From positions 20,748-84,747 of the forward strand of contig CAVDRM010000005.1 in NCBI GenBank assembly GCA_963611355.1: a DNA stretch of 64,000 bases, in the 5' to 3' direction. Source of the DNA: CAVDRM01 sp963611355. Lineage in GTDB: Bacteria > Bacillota > Clostridia > Christensenellales > Aristaeellaceae. The translations under genes and the position numbers were made by a program. Shown piece by piece: positions 17,106 through 24,260 of this stretch (position 1 is the stretch's first letter; every line of letters begins with the position of its first letter). Under the pieces are notes generated by a model. It was not told where the DNA came from and ran no database searches. It saw only the letters and a list, made by a program, of their open reading frames with translations.

Positions 17106-18337
17106 AACAGCATCAGGTCGTCATCATCGGCGGTGGTCCCGCAGGTCTTGCGGCAGCACTGCGTCTGAGAAAAAACGGCATTTTAGATATTTTAATTTTG
17201 GAGCGTGAGCAGCAGCTCGGCGGCATCCTTCGGCAATGCATTCATGATGGCTTCGGACTGACTCGCTTCGGCGAATCCCTGTCCGGCCCAGAATATGCCC
17301 AGCGATTTATCGATCAAATCGAAGCAGAAAAAATTCCCTATATAACAGACTGTACCGTGCTGGATATTACACCTGACAAAATCGTTACGGCTGTTCATCG
17401 GAAACAGGGTCTTGTTCAAATTCATGCGCAGGCCGTGCTGCTTACGATGGGCTGTCGGGAGCGTACACGCGGTGCATTGGCGATACCGGGCACTCGCCCT
17501 GCCGGTGTCTATACAGCAGGTGTTGCGCAAAGCTATATCAATCTTCAAAACGTCATGGTAGGTCATGAAGTTGTTATTTTAGGAAGTGGCGACATCGGTT
17601 TGATTATGGCGCGCAGGCTGACATTGGAGGGTGCGCATGTGATGGGTGTTTATGAGGCACAGCCTTATCCAAGCGGCCTTCCCCGCAATATTGAGCAATG
17701 CCTGAACGATTATCATATTCCGCTTCACCTGAGCCATACGGTGATTGATATCAAAGGGCAGGAACGCTTAAACAGCGTCACGGTTGCACAATGCGATGAG
17801 CATTTCCGTGCCATTCCGGGGACGGAAGCAGAAATCCCATGTGACACGCTGATTCTGTCTGTAGGCTTAATTCCGGAAAATGAACTAAGCCTTTGTGCCA
17901 AGGTGGAGCTGGATGCTCGTACGCAAGGTGCGTTTGTTGATGAAAACTGTCAAACGAATATTCCCGGCATTTTTGCCGCCGGCAATGTGCTGCATGTGCA
18001 TGACTTGGTGGATTTTGTTTCTTTGGAGGCCGAGGCTTTGGCAGAAAGCTGCACGGAATACCTGCAAAATGGTGAACTTTCCTCTTGCCCTTTAGAAGTA
18101 AGGGCAGGCTCCTGCATCGGTCATGTCATTCCGCAGCGCATCAGCGGCACAAAGAATTTTGTTCTGTCTTTGAGAGTACGCAAGCCTCTCACTAATACAA
18201 GTATCGTTGTTCGGCAAAACGGGAAAGAAATTATACGAAAGAAAATGCGGAAAGCCCTGCCGGCTGAAATGATTCAGCTTCCGATTAAAGCGCAGATGCT
18301 GTCAGATGCTACTGATTTGGAGGTGGATGCAGAATGA
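17102..18337 (+). CDS. FAD/NAD(P)-dependent oxidoreductase (second subunit)
   Basis: A 411-residue pyridine nucleotide-disulphide-type flavoprotein with an N-terminal FAD motif (VVIIGGGPAGLAAALRLR) and an NAD(P) motif (VVILGSGDIGLIMARRL near residue 157). The FAD-closing segment GIFAAGNVLHVHDLVD is near residue 300. It lacks the CxxC redox pair of thioredoxin-reductase-like members. It is translationally coupled to genes on both sides by 4-nt overlaps. It probably passes electrons from the GlpA-like subunit to NAD(P) or another acceptor, an inference from the gene set. Confidence 0.9.
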   Translation: MKQHQVVIIGGGPAGLAAALRLRKNGILDILILEREQQLGGILRQCIHDGFGLTRFGESLSGPEYAQRFIDQIEAEKIPYITDCTVLDITPDKIVTAVHRKQGLVQIHAQAVLLTMGCRERTRGALAIPGTRPAGVYTAGVAQSYINLQNVMVGHEVVILGSGDIGLIMARRLTLEGAHVMGVYEAQPYPSGLPRNIEQCLNDYHIPLHLSHTVIDIKGQERLNSVTVAQCDEHFRAIPGTEAEIPCDTLILSVGLIPENELSLCAKVELDARTQGAFVDENCQTNIPGIFAAGNVLHVHDLVDFVSLEAEALAESCTEYLQNGELSSCPLEVRAGSCIGHVIPQRISGTKNFVLSLRVRKPLTNTSIVVRQNGKEIIRKKMRKALPAEMIQLPIKAQMLSDATDLEVDAE

Positions 18338-18699
18338 AGCGCAACTTTACCTGTATCATATGTCCCAACGGCTGTGAAATGACCGCAGAATATGAAGGGA
18401 GTACCGTGCTTTCCGTCAGCGGCAATTTATGCCCGAAGGGCGCTGCTTACGCAACACAGGAACTGACAGACCCGCGTCGTACTATTGCAACCAGTATCCG
18501 CGTCATTGGCGGCACACTGCCGCTTGTAAGCGTTCGTTTGACCAAAGCTATCCCCAAGACACAAATTTTTGAGGCTATGCAGAAAATTAACCAATGTGAA
18601 CTGAATGCTCCCGTTCATATCGGCGATGTGGTGCTCCATCACTTATTCGGAACGGATTGCGATGTAATCGTAACAAAAAATGTTCCGAAGGCAGAATAA
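18334..18699 (+). CDS. DUF1667 family protein (third subunit)
   Basis: A 121-residue protein with CIICPNGCEM (cysteines 6, 9 and 13) and GNLCPKG (cysteine about 33), a cysteine set that could hold a metal or Fe-S cluster, as in the DUF1667 family. DUF1667 proteins are commonly encoded after GlpA-like and NAD-oxidoreductase genes. It ends the operon. No clear terminator is visible in the 88 nt before the convergent gene. Confidence 0.85.
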   Translation: MKRNFTCIICPNGCEMTAEYEGSTVLSVSGNLCPKGAAYATQELTDPRRTIATSIRVIGGTLPLVSVRLTKAIPKTQIFEAMQKINQCELNAPVHIGDVVLHHLFGTDCDVIVTKNVPKAE

Positions 18700-18787
18700 T
18701 ATTTTCAATGTATCAACGGCAGAATTTAGAAGCCCCAATGATTGAAAAAATAGTCTTAGTTTTTTTCGCTTATACCTGATACACGGT

Positions 18788-20020
18788 TTATGCGACTAAA
18801 TAAATATAATCTTTATCAAACATCAAGGCTTCGGTTTTGTTGCAGATAACTTCAACATTTCGAATGCTGTCAAGAAACAGTTCGCCGCCGTCTCCTCGGC
18901 TCGTTTCAAATTCAGCGATAAGCCGCGCAATTTTATTCTCCTTATCTTTCAATAATTTCTCGCTGCTGTTTTTAAACCAATCGCTCATCGAATCCTTTTT
19001 CAAAAAGGAGGATTTTTCCATCAGATTGCTCAAACACTTGCCTGATTGTCCGACGACATTCTGAATTTTCGTTTGAACAGAGCCTTCTGACACCTTGACC
19101 ATAAAATCACGGCACTTTTCAAATTGCTTTTGATAGTTCGTCTGATACTCTTTTGCCCTGTGCGCTACGGAGTTTAGATAATCCCCGCAGAAATTTCCCA
19201 GCAGCATCACTTCCAGATAGGAAGAGAAGGCAAACAGATAAAGCGCCGTATTGTAATCCTGAAAATTGTCAGCGATTTTGCTCATCGCATCTTGAAGCGC
19301 CTGATCGAAAAACACGGATGGCAGATGATTGATTTTAGCGGCAATTTGCTTTTGATAAAAAATGATATTCTCTTCGGCGCTCTGCTTGATATCCAGCACC
19401 TTCATATGGTAATTACTTCTGTATTGCTCATTATCCCAATTAAATTTATACTTATCCAAAATATCGGAGAGCATATTTAAATTGCCTTGCAGTTTCGCCC
19501 TTTTGTCCTCCTGCAGAAAGGAAAGAGTGTCCTGCTGTGTTTTCCGAATGGCTTCCAGCTTATGGTCGATTTCCACCATCATCAACGACATGGCTATCAT
19601 CATTGGATTAACGGGCATGACAGAGCTTGCGGCTACATTTTTAGACTGAACTTTGACAAATTTTGCCATTTTGGACTTTCCGTTGTTAGAAAAGAATGGA
19701 GACAATATACCGGGATCATTTTTACTATACTGTCTCAGCGTCGAATTGCCTAAATTGATTGGCATGTAGAAAGGACCATCCATCGTTACAGTCTGTGCCA
19801 CTGTCCGCAGAGCGGGAACAAGTGAAGAAAAGATACCGCCCAAGGCCGTCACATCGGTCAGCGGGAACTTTTTGTATTCGCTCAAATGGGAAGCTTTTTC
19901 GGCAATGGACTTCTCGATGTCGGAGGCATCCACCGGCTTCAAGGTCTTTGCCGTTTCTGCAATGACGGCTGTCTCAGGCTGCACCTGTTCCCGCCTTAAT
20001 AGTTTATCAAAAAGTCCCAT
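18788..20020 (-). CDS. Uncharacterised 410-residue protein
   Basis: I do not recognise this protein. It starts MGLFDKLLRREQ, has a basic, glutamate-rich N-terminus, a short hydrophobic stretch (MPVNPMMIAMSLMMVEI, about residues 135-152) and a long, mostly helical remainder with likely coiled-coil parts (KLEAIRKTQQDTLSFLQEDKRAKLQ). There is no signal peptide. The ribosome binding site is GGAGGT and the promoter at 20039-20068 is its own, so it is probably expressed alone. By eye it is AT-richer than its neighbours. Secondary-structure-rich proteins of this type can be toxin-immunity or envelope-stress proteins, but nothing here shows it. Confidence 0.75.
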   Translation of the reverse strand: MGLFDKLLRREQVQPETAVIAETAKTLKPVDASDIEKSIAEKASHLSEYKKFPLTDVTALGGIFSSLVPALRTVAQTVTMDGPFYMPINLGNSTLRQYSKNDPGILSPFFSNNGKSKMAKFVKVQSKNVAASSVMPVNPMMIAMSLMMVEIDHKLEAIRKTQQDTLSFLQEDKRAKLQGNLNMLSDILDKYKFNWDNEQYRSNYHMKVLDIKQSAEENIIFYQKQIAAKINHLPSVFFDQALQDAMSKIADNFQDYNTALYLFAFSSYLEVMLLGNFCGDYLNSVAHRAKEYQTNYQKQFEKCRDFMVKVSEGSVQTKIQNVVGQSGKCLSNLMEKSSFLKKDSMSDWFKNSSEKLLKDKENKIARLIAEFETSRGDGGELFLDSIRNVEVICNKTEALMFDKDYIYLVA

Positions 20021-20038
20021 GCCGCACCTCCATTATCA

Positions 20039-20068
20039 ATTATATGTATATGCATTAGCAGCATCCAA
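20039..20068 (-). promoter_or_regulatory. Sigma-A promoter of the 410-residue orphan gene
   Basis: TTGGAT, 18 nt, TATAAT on the minus strand, 19 nt before the start codon. Confidence 0.6.
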
Positions 20069-20111
20069 ACAACCGATTTTTCTTCAACATAATATGCTGC
20101 CGGATGCAGCT

Positions 20112-20171
20112 GTAGAAAAAATGCCTTCATTATTAAATAAAATCGTTTCATTATGAAGATGAAGGCATTTT
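20112..20171 (-). terminator. Terminator of the T-box ABC importer operon
   Basis: AAAATGCCTTCAT (minus strand) pairs with ATGAAGGCATTTT over 13 bp around a 28-nt loop, and a run of T follows on the minus strand. Confidence 0.75.
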
Positions 20172-20186
20172 AAAACAGTCGTTTAT

Positions 20187-20960
20187 TCAATTCCCGCATT
20201 CAATGCTTATCTCATTAAATATTTTCAGCAGGTCCTCAATACGGACGGCCTTTTTTTCCGCACCCGACTTGTCCAGCACGGCGTGTCCCTGATGCATCAT
20301 CAGGATGCGGTCACCGTATTCGACGGCGTAGCGGAGATTATGCGTGACCATGATGGCGGTCAGCTTCTTCTCACGCACGATTTTATCCGTCAGCGTCATA
20401 ATGACATCAGCGGTTTTTGGATCAAGGGCAGCGGTATGCTCGTCCAGAATCAGAAAGGAAATAGGCGTCATGGTGGACATGAGCAGGGCAAGCGCCTGTC
20501 TCTGTCCGCCGGACAGCGTGCCGACACGGGCATGGAGCATATCTTCTAAGCCGAGACCCAGCGGCTGAAGGAGCGCCTTATAATGGTCAACCCTGCGCCT
20601 GTCAGTGCCGCGCTGAAGGCCGGCGTGCTTGCCTTTAAAATCGGCCAAAGAAAGATTTTCCAAGATGGTCATCTGCGCACAGGTGCCTATCGACGGGTTT
20701 TGATAGACGCGGCCGATTTGACGGGCACGGATAAATTCTTTATCTTTGATGATATTCCGACCGTCCATGAGAATTTGCCCCGCGTCCGGCTCGATGCTGC
20801 CGCAGATCAGGTTCAGCATGCTTGTTTTGCCGGATCCGTTGCTGCCGACGACGGACACGAACTGTCCGTCGGGAATGGTCAGGGAAAAGCCGGAGAAGAG
20901 GCATTGCTCCTGTACCGTGCCGGGGTTATACGTCTTTTGAATATTCTTTAATTCAAGCAT
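20187..20960 (-). CDS. ABC importer ATP-binding protein (TrpZ-like)
   Basis: A 257-residue ATPase with Walker A GSNGSGKTS (about 39-47), signature LSGGQRQALAL, Walker B FLILDEHTAALDP and the H-loop in MVTHNLRYA. A histidine follows the Walker B glutamate. Its ATG overlaps the end of the permease gene by 8 nt, so the two are coupled. Together with the LivH-like permease and the substrate-binding protein it makes a TrpXYZ-type amino-acid importer. The tryptophan assignment rests on the T-box specifier. Confidence 0.9.
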   Translation of the reverse strand: MLELKNIQKTYNPGTVQEQCLFSGFSLTIPDGQFVSVVGSNGSGKTSMLNLICGSIEPDAGQILMDGRNIIKDKEFIRARQIGRVYQNPSIGTCAQMTILENLSLADFKGKHAGLQRGTDRRRVDHYKALLQPLGLGLEDMLHARVGTLSGGQRQALALLMSTMTPISFLILDEHTAALDPKTADVIMTLTDKIVREKKLTAIMVTHNLRYAVEYGDRILMMHQGHAVLDKSGAEKKAVRIEDLLKIFNEISIECGN

Positions 20961-21870
20961 GCTTTTTCAACCGCCTTTTTTCTCTCCCGCTTAAGGAAAG
21001 GATGATTAGGAACAGAAGCGCCGTAATCAGCTTCATATCGCTGGCGGGAACCCCCGCACGAATGGCGATGGCGACGCACGCCTTATAAATGATGGAGCCG
21101 AAAATGACCGCAGTGGTCGATTTGACAAAGCCGATGCGCTTGAATAAATTCGTGCCGATGATGACGGAGGCCAGCGCCATCGCTATCGCGCCTGTGCCCA
21201 TGGAAACTTCAAATGTGTGCTGCTGCTGGCAAAGCACCGCGCCGGAGAGACCGACCATCGCGCCGGAGAGCATCAGTCCCATGATTTTAACGCTGCCCTT
21301 GTCCCGTGCCAAAGAGGTCACGACCGTGTCATTGTCACCCACGGCGCGGAGCAGATAACCTGCACGGGTCTTTAAGAATAAATCCAGCAGGAGCTTGACA
21401 ATGAATACGATTATCAGCACGATAATCAGCACCGTGTACGGCTCCAACCATTCGGGGAAGCTGTCCGTCAGCCGGTTGTTTTCAAAGATGGTGACATACT
21501 TGACCTTCTTGGTGCTGAAAAAAGGGACGTTCGCCTTGCCCGCCGTCAAAGAGCCGGCGGCGATGTGCATATTGACGGCGTACAGCGCGGTCATCATGAT
21601 GATGCCGGAAAACAGGTCGCGCACCTTAAGCTTGACATGAATGAGACCCGTCAAAAGTCCGGCTGCAGCGCCCGCCGCCGCCGCGCAAACGAGCGCCAGC
21701 ACAGGGTCACAGCCGTTTGTCACCATCAGCACGGAGATAGCCGCGCCCAAAGGAAAGACGCCGTCCACCGACATATCGGGAAAATCCAAAATGACATAGG
21801 TGATCAGGACACCCAGCGACATAATGGCGTAAATCAGCCCCTGCTCCAGCGTGTTCAAAAGAATACTCAT
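20953..21870 (-). CDS. ABC importer permease (TrpY-like, LivH type)
   Basis: A 305-residue integral membrane protein of the branched-chain amino acid permease type, with eight or nine hydrophobic segments. Family-like stretches include LGVLITYVILDFPDMSVDGVFPLGAA near the start and LMLSGAMVGLSGAVLCQQQ in the middle. It begins 6 nt after the methyltransferase gene. The pairing with an ABC_sub_bind-type receptor is characteristic of TrpXYZ and related importers of Firmicutes. Confidence 0.9.
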   Translation of the reverse strand: MSILLNTLEQGLIYAIMSLGVLITYVILDFPDMSVDGVFPLGAAISVLMVTNGCDPVLALVCAAAAGAAAGLLTGLIHVKLKVRDLFSGIIMMTALYAVNMHIAAGSLTAGKANVPFFSTKKVKYVTIFENNRLTDSFPEWLEPYTVLIIVLIIVFIVKLLLDLFLKTRAGYLLRAVGDNDTVVTSLARDKGSVKIMGLMLSGAMVGLSGAVLCQQQHTFEVSMGTGAIAMALASVIIGTNLFKRIGFVKSTTAVIFGSIIYKACVAIAIRAGVPASDMKLITALLFLIILSLSGREKRRLKKHA

Positions 21871-21876
21871 CTTCTG

Positions 21877-22704
21877 TCAACCGTCCTTCAGTTTGCGGCC
21901 AATATGCATGGCATGCTCGGAATAGGAAAGAAGCTGCGGCGCTTCGATAAATTTTTTTGCCATGTCCAGCCACAGCGCCTGCTCCTTGGCGGGATAGGAT
22001 AAAAGCTGCTTTTCATTGGGGGCAAGAAAGCCCTCCTGCCCGAACAGATGCACCGTTTCCAGCGGAAATTCCTCCATGAAGGGAACGATTTTGCTCTGGT
22101 TGATAAAGCAGATGGTCGTAAAAGCGGGACCGAAATAGTCCCTTCCGTGCAGCACGGAATCCTGAAGCGTTCTTGAAATCGGGCTTTTCAAATCCTCCGG
22201 CAGAAGGCCGGGGCCGTTTTTCATATCCTGAATAAAGCCGGAAAAATCAAGAATAAATGAGGTATACAAAAGCCCGCCGATTTTGAGGCGCCTGAGCGAC
22301 TGAGCGACTGCCGTGCGGCGGTCGCCTATGCCTGGCAGATGGTATAAAGGTCCCATCAGAAACACATGGTCAAATTTTCCTAAGGGCAATTCATCCAAGG
22401 TCAGCACGTTGTGAACGTGAAGGTCAACCGAAACACCCGCTTCCGCGCATTTTTTCTCTGCCAGCGCGATGCTGCCTTCCGACAGGTCAACCAGCGTGAC
22501 CTCGCAGCCCATTTTTGCAAAATGCACGGCATACCGCCCCGGACCGCCGCCGATGTCCAAGATGCTCTCGCCCGCACGAATATGCTTTTCCATCATATAG
22601 GTGGTCAATGCAAATTCAAAGGGATGCTCCGAAAGCCGATTCCACTCCCTGAGCGCGTTCTCATCGTAGTACGCCTTGACCGACGTGCTTCTGCCGTCTG
22701 CCAT
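21877..22704 (-). CDS. SAM-dependent methyltransferase (class I)
   Basis: A 275-residue class I methyltransferase. The SAM-binding glycine motif is ESILDIGGGPGRYAVHFA (about 42-59), followed by VTLVDLSEGSIALA with the acidic ribose ligand, and by DHVFLMGPLYHL as the post-II motif. It lies between the receptor and permease genes of a T-box-controlled importer, with short gaps, so it is cotranscribed. The acceptor is unknown; an indole or amino-acid derivative is possible given the operon. It has no similarity I can see to tRNA or protein methyltransferases. Confidence 0.85.
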   Translation of the reverse strand: MADGRSTSVKAYYDENALREWNRLSEHPFEFALTTYMMEKHIRAGESILDIGGGPGRYAVHFAKMGCEVTLVDLSEGSIALAEKKCAEAGVSVDLHVHNVLTLDELPLGKFDHVFLMGPLYHLPGIGDRRTAVAQSLRRLKIGGLLYTSFILDFSGFIQDMKNGPGLLPEDLKSPISRTLQDSVLHGRDYFGPAFTTICFINQSKIVPFMEEFPLETVHLFGQEGFLAPNEKQLLSYPAKEQALWLDMAKKFIEAPQLLSYSEHAMHIGRKLKDG

Positions 22705-22770
22705 GTCCTTCCGCCTTTCGCATGGAAAGGGGAGAGCGCCCCGGAGACACTCTCCTCTTTTTCCGAGGAT

Positions 22771-23748
22771 TTATTCCGCCATATCCGTATAGCCGCGGGA
22801 AGCTAATTCTTCGGGCAATTCGATACCAAGGTCGTGCAGCACCTCGGAATTGATGTACAGGGCGCTGTCGCGGATGGTTTCATAGGGGATGCTCTCGGCG
22901 CTTTCGCCTTTCAGGATGCGGGCGGCCATTTCGCCGGTCTGCCGTCCAAGCGCCACATAGTCCAAGCCCTCGGCGGCGGCGCAGCCGAGCGTCACCTGCT
23001 CGACCTCGCTGCCGAAGACGGGCTTGCCCGCCTGTTCCGCAGCGGCCAGCACAACGGTCAGATAGCTGACCACGGTATTGTCCGTCAGCATGGACAGGCA
23101 GTCCACTTGGGGCAGCAGCGATTGTACAGCCTGAGAAATTTCGGCGCCTGAGGTCACCGTGCCGCAGACGATATCAAAGCCGTATTCGCCCGCCATCTCC
23201 TCATAGAGCGCGGCCTGCACCTCGCTGTTGGTCTCGGAGGTCGTATACAGCAGGCCAATTGTCTTGGCCTGCGGCAGGAGGGAGCGAATCATGGAAAGCT
23301 GGTTTTTGACGGGCAGCAGGTCGCTCGTGCCGGTTACAAGGCCGATGGGCGTTCCGTCGTCGTTCGCAAGACCCGCTTCAATGGGCGCGGAAACGGCGGT
23401 GTACACCACGGGGATGTCGGCCTTGGCGGACAGGACGGCGTTATAGGCCGTCTGTGCGCTGGGCGTTGCGATGGCGCAGATGAGACTGACATCTTGAGAA
23501 ACAAAGGACTGCGCAATCTGCGTCGCCGTACCGCTGTCAGCCTGAGAATTGGAATAAAGAACAGTCAGGTTTTCCCCTTCGACAAATCCTGCCTCGGCCA
23601 AGCCTTGCAAAAATCCCTCTCTGCAGTTGTCTAAGGAAGCGTGCTCGGCAAACTGGGAAATGCCGATGGTCACATTTTCGGCCGTCGCAGCCGTAAGAGT
23701 CATCATCAGGGTCAGGGAAAGAACGAGCGCAAGCAGCTTTTTCATCAT
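22771..23748 (-). CDS. ABC importer substrate-binding protein (TrpX-like)
   Basis: A 325-residue receptor of the ABC_sub_bind family. It has a signal peptide (MMKKLLALVLSLTLMMTLTAATA) and then VTIGISQFAEHASLDN, the usual start of TrpX-like proteins. It has two periplasmic-binding-like lobes (VVYTAVSAP and IGLLYTTSETNS). I chose the ATG at 23748 with AAGGAGGAAACC upstream; the longer frame to 23763 begins inside that site. It is the first gene behind the T-box leader and so directly controlled by it. No lipobox cysteine is evident. Confidence 0.88.
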   Translation of the reverse strand: MMKKLLALVLSLTLMMTLTAATAENVTIGISQFAEHASLDNCREGFLQGLAEAGFVEGENLTVLYSNSQADSGTATQIAQSFVSQDVSLICAIATPSAQTAYNAVLSAKADIPVVYTAVSAPIEAGLANDDGTPIGLVTGTSDLLPVKNQLSMIRSLLPQAKTIGLLYTTSETNSEVQAALYEEMAGEYGFDIVCGTVTSGAEISQAVQSLLPQVDCLSMLTDNTVVSYLTVVLAAAEQAGKPVFGSEVEQVTLGCAAAEGLDYVALGRQTGEMAARILKGESAESIPYETIRDSALYINSEVLHDLGIELPEELASRGYTDMAE

Positions 23749-23813
23749 GGTTTCCTCCTTCAAGTGTTCCGATTTTCGGAATGCTCTTGATGGTCAGACT
23801 GAGGGCTTTTTAA

Positions 23814-24075
23814 ACAAAAACGCCCCAAGCAAACGCTTGAGGCGGATGTACCGCGGTGCCACTCAATTTCGGCTTTGTAAAAAGCCCTCTTCTCCATGTG
23901 CCATCACACATGCCGCCTTGATAACGGGCGCAGTTCCCGTCACTCCCTACTCATGTTCGGGAGCACCCTCGAAAGTCCATTCGGCAAGCGCCTCTGCACC
24001 GCGATTTCACCGGCCGCGATTCTCTGAGCCAGACGCCATCCTGCTTACTTCTCTTTCTCACAGGTTTGGTATGTG
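23814..24075 (-). promoter_or_regulatory. T-box riboswitch, specifier TGG (Trp)
   Basis: On the minus strand a leader of about 260 nt contains an AGTAAGCAGG segment near the 5' end, a GAA-TGG-AC specifier context (TGG at 23979-23977), the conserved T-box GTGGCACCGCGGTA (23862-23849) and a terminator (CGCCTCAAGC/GCTTGGGGCG, 23844-23821) followed by TTTTTG. Uncharged tRNA binding would favour the antiterminator. The tryptophan specifier is read from its position and context without a folded model. Confidence 0.88.
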
Positions 24076-24078
24076 CGT

Positions 24079-24107
24079 ATGATACAGCGTCTTTTCTTAT
24101 TTGTCAA
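24079..24107 (-). promoter_or_regulatory. Sigma-A promoter of the T-box operon
   Basis: TTGACA, 17 nt, TATCAT on the minus strand, directly upstream of the T-box leader. It lies back to back with the NRPS promoter. Confidence 0.75.
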
Positions 24108-24191
24108 CCGTGAATTTTGTTTTTTCACTGTACTGCCGAAAAGAAGCATGGAAAAAACGGGCTGAAATTTCAAAAAATATCTGTAGGGCAT

Positions 24192-24220
24192 TTGACATCG
24201 GCAGGATGGCTTATTATAAT
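24192..24220 (+). promoter_or_regulatory. Consensus sigma-A promoter of the NRPS cluster
   Basis: TTGACA, 17 nt, TATAAT: a full consensus match, with the start codon 41 nt after the -10. Such a strong promoter suggests either high constitutive expression or control by a repressor. Confidence 0.88.
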
Positions 24221-24260
24221 AAAATGCGGGTGACTTTTGCGAAAGAAGAGGGGCGTTGGC

